A stretch of DNA of 64,000 nt, taken from Flavobacterium cutihirudinis. Lineage in GTDB: Bacteria > Bacteroidota > Bacteroidia > Flavobacteriales > Flavobacteriaceae. The stretch is taken from assembly GCF_003385895.1 (NCBI RefSeq), contig NZ_QRDQ01000007.1, forward strand, positions 310,001-374,000. The letters run 5' to 3'. The position numbers and the translations under genes are program-made. Below are positions 1-7,967 of the stretch, one piece after another. Every line of letters starts with the position of its first letter. Positions within the stretch are counted from its first letter, which is position 1. Under the pieces are notes generated by a model, which searched no databases, was not told the DNA's origin, and saw only the letters and a list, made by a program, of their open reading frames with translations.

Positions 1-252
1 TTCTATGATATGTTTTATGGACAATATTCTAAATTAAAAATTCATACCACTAAAATTGTGACTGTTCAGGAAGAATTGACATTCGGAAGAACTACCAAAA
101 TTACAATTATGGTTGATAGTGATATAATTGAAGAATTTATTTCGCGTCCTGATGAGGATTTTTTAAAATATATGGCTGACTCAAGTGCTTCTAAATTGTT
201 TAAATATTTTAAAAACATAGAGAAGCAAAATAAAATGATAACTCAATATTAA
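1..252 (+). CDS. csgE: Curli assembly protein CsgE, C-terminal part
   Basis: The reading frame is open from the first base, so the gene starts outside the window; about 83 codons of its end are visible. The fragment is a short alpha/beta periplasmic-type segment with no strong motif of its own. The call rests mainly on order: it is followed 58 bp later by a clear csgF and then csgG, the order expected for a curli-type secretion operon. CsgE is known as the periplasmic adaptor that caps the CsgG pore and delivers curli subunits. The in-frame ATG at base 10 is probably internal. Confidence 0.7.
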   Translation, partial: FYDMFYGQYSKLKIHTTKIVTVQEELTFGRTTKITIMVDSDIIEEFISRPDEDFLKYMADSSASKLFKYFKNIEKQNKMITQY

Positions 253-310
253 TTGAGAAGCATTTTTCAGCCAGGAATTAGTCTTTTTTAATACCTAAAA
301 TAGCGATAAT

Positions 311-787
311 ATGAAAACTGTAGCATTACTTGTCTGCCTATTTGGCTTTACAACAATGTCAAACGCACAAGATTTGGCTTACAAACCTGCAAATCCAAAT
401 TTTGGCGGAGACACTTTTAATTATGCGTGGTTGCTTAGTTCAGCTCAGGCACAAAATGATTATAAGGAAGATACCAATACGGGTTATAAACAACCCACAG
501 ATTTGGAGCGATTTAAAAGTAATTTGAATAACCAATTGTTAAATAAGCTTTCAAATTCCTTATTCAATGACCAATTTGGAGGAACTGGTACGGGAACCGG
601 TACAGGCACAGGAACCGGCACAGGTACTGGTACCGGCACAGGAACCGGTGGAGGATCACTTTCTCCCGGAACTTACGTATTTGGAACACTGTCTGTCGAT
701 GTATATAATTCTAATTTAGGATTAGTAGTTGATATTTTAGACACGGAAACTGGAGAGCAAACTCAGGTAATTCTGCCAGGGCAATAG
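311..787 (+). CDS. csgF: Curli assembly protein CsgF with a Gly-Thr repeat linker
   Basis: 158 aa with a signal peptide ending near residue 19 (SNAQ). The mature N-terminus carries the CsgF pattern NPNFGG followed by LLSSAQAQN, the region that in known CsgF inserts into the CsgG pore. Residues 60-90 form the helical neck. Residues 91-112 are eleven consecutive Gly-Thr pairs, then a glycine run and a beta-rich head with a DTETGEQTQV stretch like the end of E. coli CsgF. CsgF acts at the outer membrane with CsgG to nucleate curli fibres. The Gly-Thr insert lies between neck and head and is not present in the E. coli protein. The operon continues with csgG 57 bp downstream. Confidence 0.9.
   Translation: MKTVALLVCLFGFTTMSNAQDLAYKPANPNFGGDTFNYAWLLSSAQAQNDYKEDTNTGYKQPTDLERFKSNLNNQLLNKLSNSLFNDQFGGTGTGTGTGTGTGTGTGTGTGTGGGSLSPGTYVFGTLSVDVYNSNLGLVVDILDTETGEQTQVILPGQ
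581..646 (+). repeat. Hexanucleotide coding repeat, (Gly-Thr)11 inside csgF
   Basis: Eleven 6-bp units each encode Gly-Thr. Synonymous third positions vary (gga/ggt/ggc with act/acg/acc/aca), so the repeat is more perfect in protein than in DNA. A 14-bp block, ggcacaggaaccgg, recurs exactly 30 bp apart at 605 and 635. This suggests past expansion by slippage or unequal exchange of a larger unit. Confidence 0.95.
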
Positions 788-844
788 ATTTTCGACTTGT
801 CGATATAAAAAGTTGGTTCATGTTTTACTGTAAATAATTTGATT

Positions 845-2215
845 ATGAATAAAAGTCCCCTTTTTCTATTTCTAATAACTTGCCTATTCTCAGGATGTGG
901 AGCATATTTTAATCAGCCAGTGGGAGTTCAGAAAGCCGTATTTGGAGAAAATACTCCTGCAACAATTTCACTGACTGAAATGCCTAAACCAAAAGAACAG
1001 ATAGTTGTTGGTGTATATAAGTTTAAAGATCAGACAGGTCAGTACAAACCGACCGAATTAGGAAGTACGTTTAGTACAGCAGTTACACAAGGTGCGACAT
1101 CTATTTTAATTAAAGCTCTTGAAGACTCCAAATGGTTTGTACCTATTGAACGTGAAAATCTTGGTAACTTATTAAATGAGCGTAATATTATCCGTTCTAC
1201 TCGTCAGGAATATTCAAAAGGTGATGCAAATGAAGCGGTTTTGACGCCTCTTTTGTTTGCGGGAGTTTTACTCGAAGGGGGAATTATTTCCTATGATACC
1301 AATATTATTACCGGAGGTTTTGGAGCCAGATATTTTGGAGCTGGCGGCTCAACACGTTACAGACAGGATAGGGTTACTGTATATTTAAGATTAGTTTCTA
1401 CTTCAAACGGGAAAATTTTAAATACCGTATATGTTTCTAAAACCATTTTATCTCAAAGTATAGATGCAAGTTTATTTAGATATGTAAATCTCAACAGACT
1501 TTTGGAGGTTGAGACTGGTTTTACACGAAATGAACCCATACAATTGGCCGTTACAGAAGCCATCGAAAAAGCTGTTGAAGGACTTATTGTCGACGGAATT
1601 AAAGATAAACTGTGGGAGGTAAATGCACCTCAAAAACAAATTGACACTTTTATTGCAGAATACGATAAAGAAAAAAGTGAAGCTGATCTGGCGCAACTTT
1701 ATAATAGAAATCTAACTGAAAAAAGAGCTCGTTTTGGAATCGAAATGACAGGAGGAGCCACCTATATGCAAGGCGATTATAAAAGCCCAACTTTTGAACC
1801 AATGGCAAGAGGGGCTGCGAAATTCTTTTTTACTCCGTCATTTGATATTAGCGCTTCCACCAATGTTTTCAAACTCGGTAATAAGGGAAAAGATGAGTTT
1901 GGTTATGCCACTTTAGATATGAATCTTGAGTTCCTCATTTTACCCGAAGACACATTTTCGCCTTATGTTTTCGCTGGAACCGGTGTAGGTTTTAATGCCG
2001 ATTTTGAAAATGTACATAGTAAAGTACAATTTGGTGCGGGTGTAGAATATCTGGTCACGAGCCATTTTGGAGTTAAATTATATGGAGAATACAATGTCAA
2101 TTTTACCGATAATTTAGATTATAAGATTAGTGGTGTTCGGGATGATTATTATTGGAGATTTGGATTGGGAATGACCTATTATTTTCCAAAAGGATACAAA
2201 TACAAGAAAAAATAG
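845..2215 (+). CDS. csgG: Curli secretion channel CsgG with C-terminal beta-barrel-like extension
   Basis: 456 aa from the ATG at 845; a TTG two codons upstream is less likely because the ATG gives a standard lipoprotein signal with lipobox FSGC (Cys18). Residues about 35-285 match CsgG, including a VGVYKFKDQTGQYK start and the WFVPIERENL segment. CsgG forms the nonameric outer-membrane pore for curli subunits. E. coli CsgG has about 277 residues. Here about 160 extra residues (roughly 295-450) show alternating beta strands with aromatic girdles and end in a strand rich in Tyr and Phe, resembling a small OmpA or OMP_b-brl barrel. The gene follows csgE-csgF. Function of the extension is unknown. 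Confidence 0.9.
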   Translation: MNKSPLFLFLITCLFSGCGAYFNQPVGVQKAVFGENTPATISLTEMPKPKEQIVVGVYKFKDQTGQYKPTELGSTFSTAVTQGATSILIKALEDSKWFVPIERENLGNLLNERNIIRSTRQEYSKGDANEAVLTPLLFAGVLLEGGIISYDTNIITGGFGARYFGAGGSTRYRQDRVTVYLRLVSTSNGKILNTVYVSKTILSQSIDASLFRYVNLNRLLEVETGFTRNEPIQLAVTEAIEKAVEGLIVDGIKDKLWEVNAPQKQIDTFIAEYDKEKSEADLAQLYNRNLTEKRARFGIEMTGGATYMQGDYKSPTFEPMARGAAKFFFTPSFDISASTNVFKLGNKGKDEFGYATLDMNLEFLILPEDTFSPYVFAGTGVGFNADFENVHSKVQFGAGVEYLVTSHFGVKLYGEYNVNFTDNLDYKISGVRDDYYWRFGLGMTYYFPKGYKYKKK

Positions 2216-2285
2216 GTATACCACTGAAGTAAGCCTTCAATTTTCTTAATGACCAGCAAATTAATGTCAATATAATTTAATAAAT

Positions 2286-3776
2286 ATGTCTCAAATGAAA
2301 ACAGGTTTAAAAATCTTGCTGTGCTTTTTTCTTTTGATTTCTTGTAGTGAAGAACAGATTGACGAAGGAGGAACAGGATCAGTAAAAGGAAGAGTAGTTG
2401 ATGCCCGAAATTACGCGCCTATAGAAAATGCCCGTGTTTCCTCGAGTCCAACAAGCAGTACAGTATTCTCAGATAAAGACGGTTACTTTCTATTAGAAAA
2501 TGTGCCCGTAGGAAAATATTCTTTTCAGGCGCAGAAAGATGGATTTATTGCCAGATTCCAGCCGGGTACAATTGAAAAGGATATTCCAATTCAAATTATT
2601 TTTGAATTAGAAGTATCAACAGCAAATAATAAACCACCAACAATTCCTGTTTTGACTGCACCAGCCAATAATGCAGTCGGACAAGCATTGAGTTTAGATT
2701 TGACATGGACAGCAACTGATGAAGAATCGGATCCGCTTACTTATACGGTGACGGTAAAAAATGGAACGACAGATGAAGTCAAAACCTATTCAGATCTAAA
2801 AGCAACTACATTAAATATTACAGGCTTAAAATACAGTACGAAATATTACTGGCAAGTTTCGGCAAATGACGGAATTAATAAACCGACAAATAGTGTTACA
2901 AATTCATTTACAACATTGGCATTTCCAAATCCACGCTATTTGTATGTGAAGAAAGTAAAAACAAATAATGTAATTTATACGGCTGATGAAGCAGGTAATG
3001 AATTACAATTGTCATCTGCGGAAGTAAACAGCTACAGACCAAGAAAAAATCTAAGTATTAATAAAATTGCTTACATAAGTTCTGATGGTTCAGCAAATCA
3101 GATATTCACTATGAATCCGGATGGAACTGGTGTCAGAAAAGTTACAAACGCAATACCTATTGCCGGTTTCAATATGGAACATGTAAATTATTGCTGGAGC
3201 ACAAACGGAAGCCAGTTAATTTATCCAAGTTTTGATAAATTGTACCGTATCAATGCCGATGGTTCGGGATTAGTACAACTTTTTAAAACGCCAAATGGTA
3301 AATTTATATCAGAATGTGAATGGAGTCAGGATGGAACTCTAATTGTTTTAAAAGTAAATGATAGTTCAGGCTACAATGTTGAAATCTACGTGATAAAAAC
3401 AAACGGTCAGGTACAGTATACAGTTCTATCAGGTGAACTAGGAGCTGCAAGTGGAGTTGATATTTCTATCGACAATAAAAAAATTGTTTACACGCGTGAT
3501 ATTTCTGGATTCGAAAATGCAAATTACAGACGATTGGATTCTAGAATATTTATTTACACAGTTGCGACAAATACATCGGCCGAATTAAACGCAGGAAAAG
3601 AAAATGGCTTTAATGATTTAGATGTGAAATTTTCACCAAATGAAGCTAAAGTCATATTTGTTAATACATCAAATGACGGTTTGTCTGCCAAAACAATTCA
3701 GACAGCAAATACAACTGGCGATGATGACGGAAGGGCAACTTTGTTTCAAAATGCGTCAATGCCGGATTGGAAATAA
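2286..3776 (+). CDS. Lipoprotein with regulatory-like, FN3 and beta-propeller domains
   Basis: 496 aa; ATG at 2286, with an in-frame ATG three codons later (2295) also possible. The lipobox LISC puts the lipidated Cys at residue 20. Order of parts: a CarboxypepD_reg-like beta sandwich (about 32-105, with YFLLENVPVGKYSF), a fibronectin type III-like domain (about 118-210, ending YYWQVSANDG), and a TolB/WD40-like propeller (about 215-495) with repeated NPDGTG, NADGSG and W-S-DG turns. No catalytic motif is seen. It lies 70 bp after csgG on the same strand and is closed by a terminator, so it is probably the last gene of the curli-type operon. A surface or periplasmic accessory role is inference. 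Confidence 0.75.
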   Translation: MSQMKTGLKILLCFFLLISCSEEQIDEGGTGSVKGRVVDARNYAPIENARVSSSPTSSTVFSDKDGYFLLENVPVGKYSFQAQKDGFIARFQPGTIEKDIPIQIIFELEVSTANNKPPTIPVLTAPANNAVGQALSLDLTWTATDEESDPLTYTVTVKNGTTDEVKTYSDLKATTLNITGLKYSTKYYWQVSANDGINKPTNSVTNSFTTLAFPNPRYLYVKKVKTNNVIYTADEAGNELQLSSAEVNSYRPRKNLSINKIAYISSDGSANQIFTMNPDGTGVRKVTNAIPIAGFNMEHVNYCWSTNGSQLIYPSFDKLYRINADGSGLVQLFKTPNGKFISECEWSQDGTLIVLKVNDSSGYNVEIYVIKTNGQVQYTVLSGELGAASGVDISIDNKKIVYTRDISGFENANYRRLDSRIFIYTVATNTSAELNAGKENGFNDLDVKFSPNEAKVIFVNTSNDGLSAKTIQTANTTGDDDGRATLFQNASMPDWK

Positions 3777-3812
3777 TATAAATAAACCAAATTTTCATAA
3801 CTAGTTAATTTC

Positions 3813-3848
3813 AAAAATTCGACAGTACTCAAAACTGTCGAATTTTTT
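3813..3848 (+). terminator. Rho-independent terminator after the curli-type operon
   Basis: A 10-bp stem (ATTCGACAGT with ACTGTCGAAT) with a 7-nt loop, flanked by an A-run and a T-run. It lies just after the lipoprotein gene and before the purM promoter. Confidence 0.85.
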
Positions 3849-3893
3849 ATGAATCAAAATATTCGAATAAACGGAAGAATTAAAAAAACTGGT

Positions 3894-3901
3894 TATCTTT
3901 G
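3894..3901 (+). promoter_or_regulatory. Bacteroidota -7 box upstream of purM
   Basis: TATCTTTG matches the TANNTTTG consensus and is followed by C, a common context. It lies 26 bp before the purM ATG. No clear TTG element was seen at the usual -33 distance. Confidence 0.6.
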
Positions 3902-3927
3902 CACCACATCAACACAAACTAATTTTC

Positions 3928-5106
3928 ATGAGTTCAGATTCTAGCAAAAGATATGCACAAAGAGGTGTTTCGGCATCAAAAGAAGACGTACATAACGCTA
4001 TAAAAAATATCGACAAAGGTTTATTTCCTCAGGCATTTTGCAAAATTGTTCCTGATTATTTAACTCAGGATTCAGAGCATTGCTTGATTATGCATGCTGA
4101 CGGAGCTGGTACAAAATCGTCTTTGGCGTATATGTATTGGAAAGAAACCGGAGATCTTTCTGTCTGGAAAGGAATTGCTCAGGATGCTTTGATTATGAAT
4201 ATTGATGATTTATTATGTGTTGGAGCAACAGATAATATCCTTCTTTCATCAACAATTGGAAGAAATAAAAATTTAATTCCTGCTGAAGTGATCTCGGCAA
4301 TCATAAATGGAACAGAAGAATTAATAAACGAATTAAAGTCTTTTGGCGTAACCATTCATTCAACAGGTGGAGAAACTGCTGATGTTGGAGATGTAGTTCG
4401 CACGATTATCGTAGATTCAACTGTTACAGCTCGTATGAAGCGTTCTGATGTTGTTGATAATGCTAATATAAAAGCTGGTGACGTAATTGTTGGTTTGGCT
4501 TCTTTTGGTCAGGCAAGTTATGAAAAAGGTTATAATGGCGGAATGGGAAGCAACGGATTAACTTCTGCCCGTCATGACGTTTTCGGAAAATATCTGGCTA
4601 AAAAATATCCTGAAAGTTATGATGCAGCTGTTCCTGAAGAATTAATCTATTCAGGTCAGGTAAATTTAACTGACGAAGTAGAAAATAGTCCAATCAATGC
4701 AGGGCAATTAGTGCTTTCTCCAACAAGAACTTACGCGCCAATTATCAAGAAAATTTTAGATAAATATACTCCTGCAGACGTTCATGGAATGGTACACTGT
4801 AGTGGAGGAGCACAAACAAAAATTCTTCATTTCGTAAAAGATTTACACGTAGTAAAAGACAATTTATTCCCGGTGCCGCCATTGTTCAAGTTAATTCAGG
4901 AACAATCAAAAACAGACTGGAAAGAAATGTATCAGGTATTTAACTGTGGTCATCGTATGGAAATTTATGTTCCGGAAAACATTGCACAAGATATTATTGA
5001 GATTTCAAAATCATTCAATGTTGATGCACAAATCGTAGGAAGAGTAGAAGCAGCAGATACTAAAAAGCTGACTATTACAAGCGAATACGGAACATTCGAA
5101 TATTAA
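3928..5106 (+). CDS. purM: Phosphoribosylformylglycinamidine cyclo-ligase (AIR synthase)
   Basis: 392 aa. PurM makes aminoimidazole ribonucleotide from formylglycinamidine ribonucleotide with ATP, a step of purine synthesis in the cytoplasm. Motifs seen: YAQRGVSASKEDV at the start, DGAGTKSSLA (canonical DGVGTK loop), GGETAD (canonical GGETAE), and GLASFGQASYEKGY in the C-terminal half, the variant known in Bacteroidota. It is longer than the usual 345 or so residues. It stands alone between a terminator and a repeat region with its own -7 box. Assignment to the AIR synthase family is firm; the exact substrate rests on family identity. Confidence 0.88.
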   Translation: MSSDSSKRYAQRGVSASKEDVHNAIKNIDKGLFPQAFCKIVPDYLTQDSEHCLIMHADGAGTKSSLAYMYWKETGDLSVWKGIAQDALIMNIDDLLCVGATDNILLSSTIGRNKNLIPAEVISAIINGTEELINELKSFGVTIHSTGGETADVGDVVRTIIVDSTVTARMKRSDVVDNANIKAGDVIVGLASFGQASYEKGYNGGMGSNGLTSARHDVFGKYLAKKYPESYDAAVPEELIYSGQVNLTDEVENSPINAGQLVLSPTRTYAPIIKKILDKYTPADVHGMVHCSGGAQTKILHFVKDLHVVKDNLFPVPPLFKLIQEQSKTDWKEMYQVFNCGHRMEIYVPENIAQDIIEISKSFNVDAQIVGRVEAADTKKLTITSEYGTFEY

Positions 5107-5112
5107 ATTTTA

Positions 5113-5220
5113 GAGGTACAAAGGAACATAGGTTCAGAGATACAAAGTTTGTTTTTATATTAATAATCGTAGAGACGCACTGCAGTGCGTCTTTCGTCAT
5201 CTTAGGCACGCTACCGTGCA
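5113..5220. repeat. Intergenic palindromic repeats after purM
   Basis: Contains a short copy of the acaaagg..ttcaaag type repeat (about 5113-5148), seen also near 22.2 and 22.9 kb, and a perfect 20-bp palindrome AGACGCACTGCAGTGCGTCT at 5173-5192. It probably folds as an RNA hairpin at the 3' end of purM. Confidence 0.6.
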
Positions 5221-5248
5221 TTTCTACAATTTTTAAAATATTGATATT

Positions 5249-5605
5249 ATGTACGAATTGCTTTTTTGGAGATATTTAGATGAAATTTACCTGAACAATC
5301 AGGAAGTTTATGAAGCTCTTCTTGAGAAAGAAGAAATAGAAGGACTTGCTATTCTTCCGGTTGACGTAATCATAAACCGAATTAATTCAGTATTTTCAAA
5401 ATGGGAAAGAGTAGATGAAAACAGCTGGAAAAATAATGAAGGTAAAGGTGCTTTTCAAGTAATTACAACCACACAAAGTGTGAAAATTGATTGTTACGGC
5501 ACCGAAGGAAAAACCATGAATCAGTTGGTTTCTGTAATGGAAGAATTCAAATGTCCGCTGTATGATCCACAAGTTCCGGAGCGTTATGATGAAATGAGTG
5601 AATAA
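5249..5605 (+). CDS. Hypothetical protein, small acidic, cytoplasmic
   Basis: 118 aa with no signal peptide or membrane segment. It is acidic and begins with a helical stretch (YELLFWRYLDEIYLNNQEVYEALLEKEEIEG), then a beta-rich part with a WERVDENSWKNNEGKGAF turn and a VKIDCYGTEG strand. I do not recognise the family. Codon use matches its neighbours. A short T-rich hairpin follows directly. It may be a conserved flavobacterial protein; no function is proposed. Confidence 0.6.
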   Translation: MYELLFWRYLDEIYLNNQEVYEALLEKEEIEGLAILPVDVIINRINSVFSKWERVDENSWKNNEGKGAFQVITTTQSVKIDCYGTEGKTMNQLVSVMEEFKCPLYDPQVPERYDEMSE

Positions 5606-5640
5606 TTTCTTCAGATCTTTGTAAACTATATTATAAAATT

Positions 5641-5663
5641 AAGTCCCTATGGGACTTTTTTTA
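5641..5663 (+). terminator. Short terminator hairpin
   Basis: AAGTCCC-TAT-GGGACTT followed by a T-run, 36 bp after the hypothetical gene. A related palindrome, GTCCCGTAGGGAC, recurs at 5917-5929 at the other side of the repeat block. Confidence 0.7.
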
Positions 5664-5683
5664 TTTGAGAGATTTGTTTTTCT

Positions 5684-5899
5684 ACCAATATTTTATTCCT
5701 AGTAGGGATAGGACATAAATAAATAGTATTTGATATACATTTTCTGCGCTAAATGATATCTCCGAGATATTACAAACTTGGTAGAAAGCATATCAATATT
5801 TTATTCTTGGCAGAGTATAGGGCAGAAATCAATATTATTTGATGTAAATTTTCGGTGCTAAATAATATCTCGTAGAGATTAAATATCGGTAGAAAAATG
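5684..5899. repeat. Two tandem diverged 108-bp intergenic repeats
   Basis: Copy A (5684-5791) and copy B (5792-5899) line up along their length: each begins (a)ccaatattttatt or (a)tcaatattttatt, has a gctaaat-atatct core, and ends ggtagaaa. The outer ends are inverted (tttttctacc at left, ggtagaaaaa at right). The block fills most of the 368-bp gap 5606-5973, which has no gene. The same ctaccaatattt ends recur inside the PUL at 41428-41582, pointing to a dispersed intergenic element family. Confidence 0.75.
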
Positions 5900-5973
5900 A
5901 TTTTCGATTTTTATTTGTCCCGTAGGGACTTTATATTTATAGTCGAAAAATAATTTAAAGACCAAAATGAATT

Positions 5974-6588
5974 ATGAATAAAACATCAAATTTCAATTTT
6001 ACCGATACTATTATTTTAGAAGATGATTTCGTTTTGTTACGTCCACTTCAAGAATCAGATGTCGAAAATTTATTGGATATTTCAATTAATGAACCAGAAA
6101 CCTGGAAATATTCTTTAGTTGGTGCAGACGGAAAAGAAAATTTGATCAATTATATCCAGCAGGCAATAAAAGCAAGAGAAAACGAAAAAGAATTTCCTTT
6201 CATAGTTTTCGATAAAAAATCTCAAAAATATGCTGGTTCAACACGTTTCTACGATATCAATCTTGAATTTAAAACATTGCAATTAGGTTATACTTGGTAC
6301 GGTTCGGCATTTAGAGGAACTGGTTTGAACAAACACTGCAAGTTTTTATTACTTCAGTTTGCCTTCGAGACTTTAGGATTAGAAAGAGTAGAATTTCGTG
6401 CAGATAATAATAACGAACGAAGTATTGCAGCAATGAAAAGTATTGGCTGTAAAGTCGAAGGCGTTTTAAGAAGCAATATGCCTACAAGAGATAACAACTT
6501 GAGACGTGATTCAATAGTTTTAAGTATTCTTAAAGATGAATGGTTTGATGAGGTTAAAGAGAATTTAAAGCGCAAGCTTTACAATTAA
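5974..6588 (+). CDS. GNAT family N-acetyltransferase, RimJ/RimL type
   Basis: 204 aa, cytoplasmic. The order fits Acetyltransf_3: FVLLRPLQESDVENL at the N-terminus, GSTRFYDIN in the middle, the acetyl-CoA-binding stretch LGYTWYGSAFRGTGLNKHCK (a variant of the R/Q-x-x-G-x-G/A loop), and VEFRADNNNERSIAAMKSIGCKVEG near the end. Such enzymes move an acetyl group from acetyl-CoA to an amino group of a protein or small molecule; the acceptor cannot be told. It stands alone after the repeat block. Confidence 0.85.
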   Translation: MNKTSNFNFTDTIILEDDFVLLRPLQESDVENLLDISINEPETWKYSLVGADGKENLINYIQQAIKARENEKEFPFIVFDKKSQKYAGSTRFYDINLEFKTLQLGYTWYGSAFRGTGLNKHCKFLLLQFAFETLGLERVEFRADNNNERSIAAMKSIGCKVEGVLRSNMPTRDNNLRRDSIVLSILKDEWFDEVKENLKRKLYN

Positions 6589-6611
6589 ATTTTAAACTAT
6601 CATTGATTATA

Positions 6612-7235
6612 CTATCCGTCTTTCAATATCAAATTTTGTCCTTTTCGAATTCTGATGATTAATTGATCAATATGGGTTTTAATTTTCTGGGGCAATAAAT
6701 TCCAATTACTGTCTTTTTTAAAAGTTCTACAATCGTCCAGAACGCATTCAGTGGCGCGGATTACATATTTTTTGTTATTGTAAACTGTAATAATTTTTAC
6801 GCGCCTAATCTCCTCGTCTTCAGTTTTTGTTCCGTAGACAATTATTGGATCTATAAATCCGTCGCCATCAATATCTTTTGTGCTGCAGTATTTTGTCCAG
6901 AACCAAATAGTTGTTTCTTTCGTGTTGTAATCTTCAATTAAATCGTTGATTTGCCATTTTTCGGATAAGTTACCGTCATCATTTATAAAGCAAATAGCTT
7001 TAATTTTTGTATTTATAGTATCTTTTTTAGAAATCACTTTTTGATTTTCGGTAAAAACTAAATCAAAAACACCAGCTTCATCCTTGTATTCTATTGCTTT
7101 GTAAATAGGAAAGTTTGTAACCTTGTCAAGTCTTTTTTGAATTATTTGTTCTATTGTTAATTTCTGGCTTTCAGTTTTTTGTGAAAAGACCACTATAGAA
7201 TTCAATAGAATCAGCAGGAAGAATCTTTTTTTCAT
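6612..7235 (-). CDS. Hypothetical secreted or periplasmic protein
   Basis: 207 aa with a signal peptide (hydrophobic 5-16, cleavage near VFSQ). The mature part is beta-rich with many Lys residues. A calcium-loop-like DIDGDGFIDP motif lies near the middle, as in FG-GAP or thrombospondin-3-type loops. Two Cys close together (ECVLDDC) could form a disulphide. It is convergent with the GNAT gene (23 bp between stops). Family not recognised. Confidence 0.6.
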   Translation of the reverse strand: MKKRFFLLILLNSIVVFSQKTESQKLTIEQIIQKRLDKVTNFPIYKAIEYKDEAGVFDLVFTENQKVISKKDTINTKIKAICFINDDGNLSEKWQINDLIEDYNTKETTIWFWTKYCSTKDIDGDGFIDPIIVYGTKTEDEEIRRVKIITVYNNKKYVIRATECVLDDCRTFKKDSNWNLLPQKIKTHIDQLIIRIRKGQNLILKDG

Positions 7236-7424
7236 CAGATGTTTTATTTACGGTTATCAAAGATATCAAATCTCTTTATTCCATAAGTATATATTTGTAA
7301 GAATTTTATTCAATAAACACCAAGTAGCATGAATGATTTTGAGTAAAAAATAATAAATGGAAAAGGTAATCGTGTTTTGCAAAAACTTCACGAAATTTGC
7401 ATTCTAAATTAAAGAAAGTATACC

Positions 7425-7868
7425 ATGAAAATAAATCTAAAATCAGGAATTGATAAATTGCTTTTCGGAATGAAACAGAACGACGTTATAGCTGTTTTGG
7501 GAAAACCGGATAAAAATTACAAAGACGAAGATGACAATGTGATTTTTGTATATAATGAGCAAAAAATCAGATTGACTTTTTATGAAGAAGAAGATCTGAA
7601 ATTTGGTTATGCAGTTGCGTCAAGTAATAATTTAGAAGTTTTCGGATATAAACTTATCGGAAGAAAAATTGCCGATGTAAAGAAAGATTTGGCAACAAAA
7701 GGAATCACAAAATACAATCAGGAAACTTTTGATACTTTCGAAAATTACTTCAACGAAGACAACTGGTTTATTCTTCAAACGGAATTTGATGAGGTTGTGA
7801 AATTTGAGATTGGAGCAATCATTAATGACAAAGATGAGTTTGACTGGAAATATCCTGTAAAAAAATAA
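7425..7868 (+). CDS. Hypothetical cytoplasmic protein
   Basis: 147 aa, no signal peptide. The N-terminal half has the pattern LLFGMKQNDVIAVLGKPDK, which resembles the repeat of SmpA/BamE or SMI-like small domains (a start helix followed by an LGKPD turn), and a similar GRKIADVKKDLATKG element appears later. So it may contain two related alpha/beta repeats, but I do not recognise the family. A terminator follows directly. Confidence 0.6.
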   Translation: MKINLKSGIDKLLFGMKQNDVIAVLGKPDKNYKDEDDNVIFVYNEQKIRLTFYEEEDLKFGYAVASSNNLEVFGYKLIGRKIADVKKDLATKGITKYNQETFDTFENYFNEDNWFILQTEFDEVVKFEIGAIINDKDEFDWKYPVKK

Positions 7869-7912
7869 AACATATAGTTTGTCAGGCTAAACAAAGTCTG
7901 ACAAAAGAGAAT

Positions 7913-7946
7913 AAAAAAAACCGACAATCACTTGTCGGTTTTTTTT
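7913..7946. terminator. Bidirectional terminator
   Basis: CCGACAA-tcac-TTGTCGG with eight A before and eight T after; it serves the plus-strand gene ending at 7868 and the minus-strand peptidase ending at 7968. A second hairpin, TTTGTCAG with CTGACAAA, lies just before it (7878-7905). Confidence 0.9.
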
Positions 7947-7967
7947 ATTTGTGTCATTAAAAGTTAA

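Noticed and set aside
10..252. A complete small gene starting at base 10
   Set aside because: The frame is open to the window edge and the protein lacks a signal peptide expected for this periplasmic family, so it is the end of a longer gene.
581..646. The Gly-Thr repeat as a curli subunit repeat or CRISPR-like array
   Set aside because: It has none of the Ser-Gln-Asn spacing of curlin repeats, no spacers, and is in frame inside csgF.
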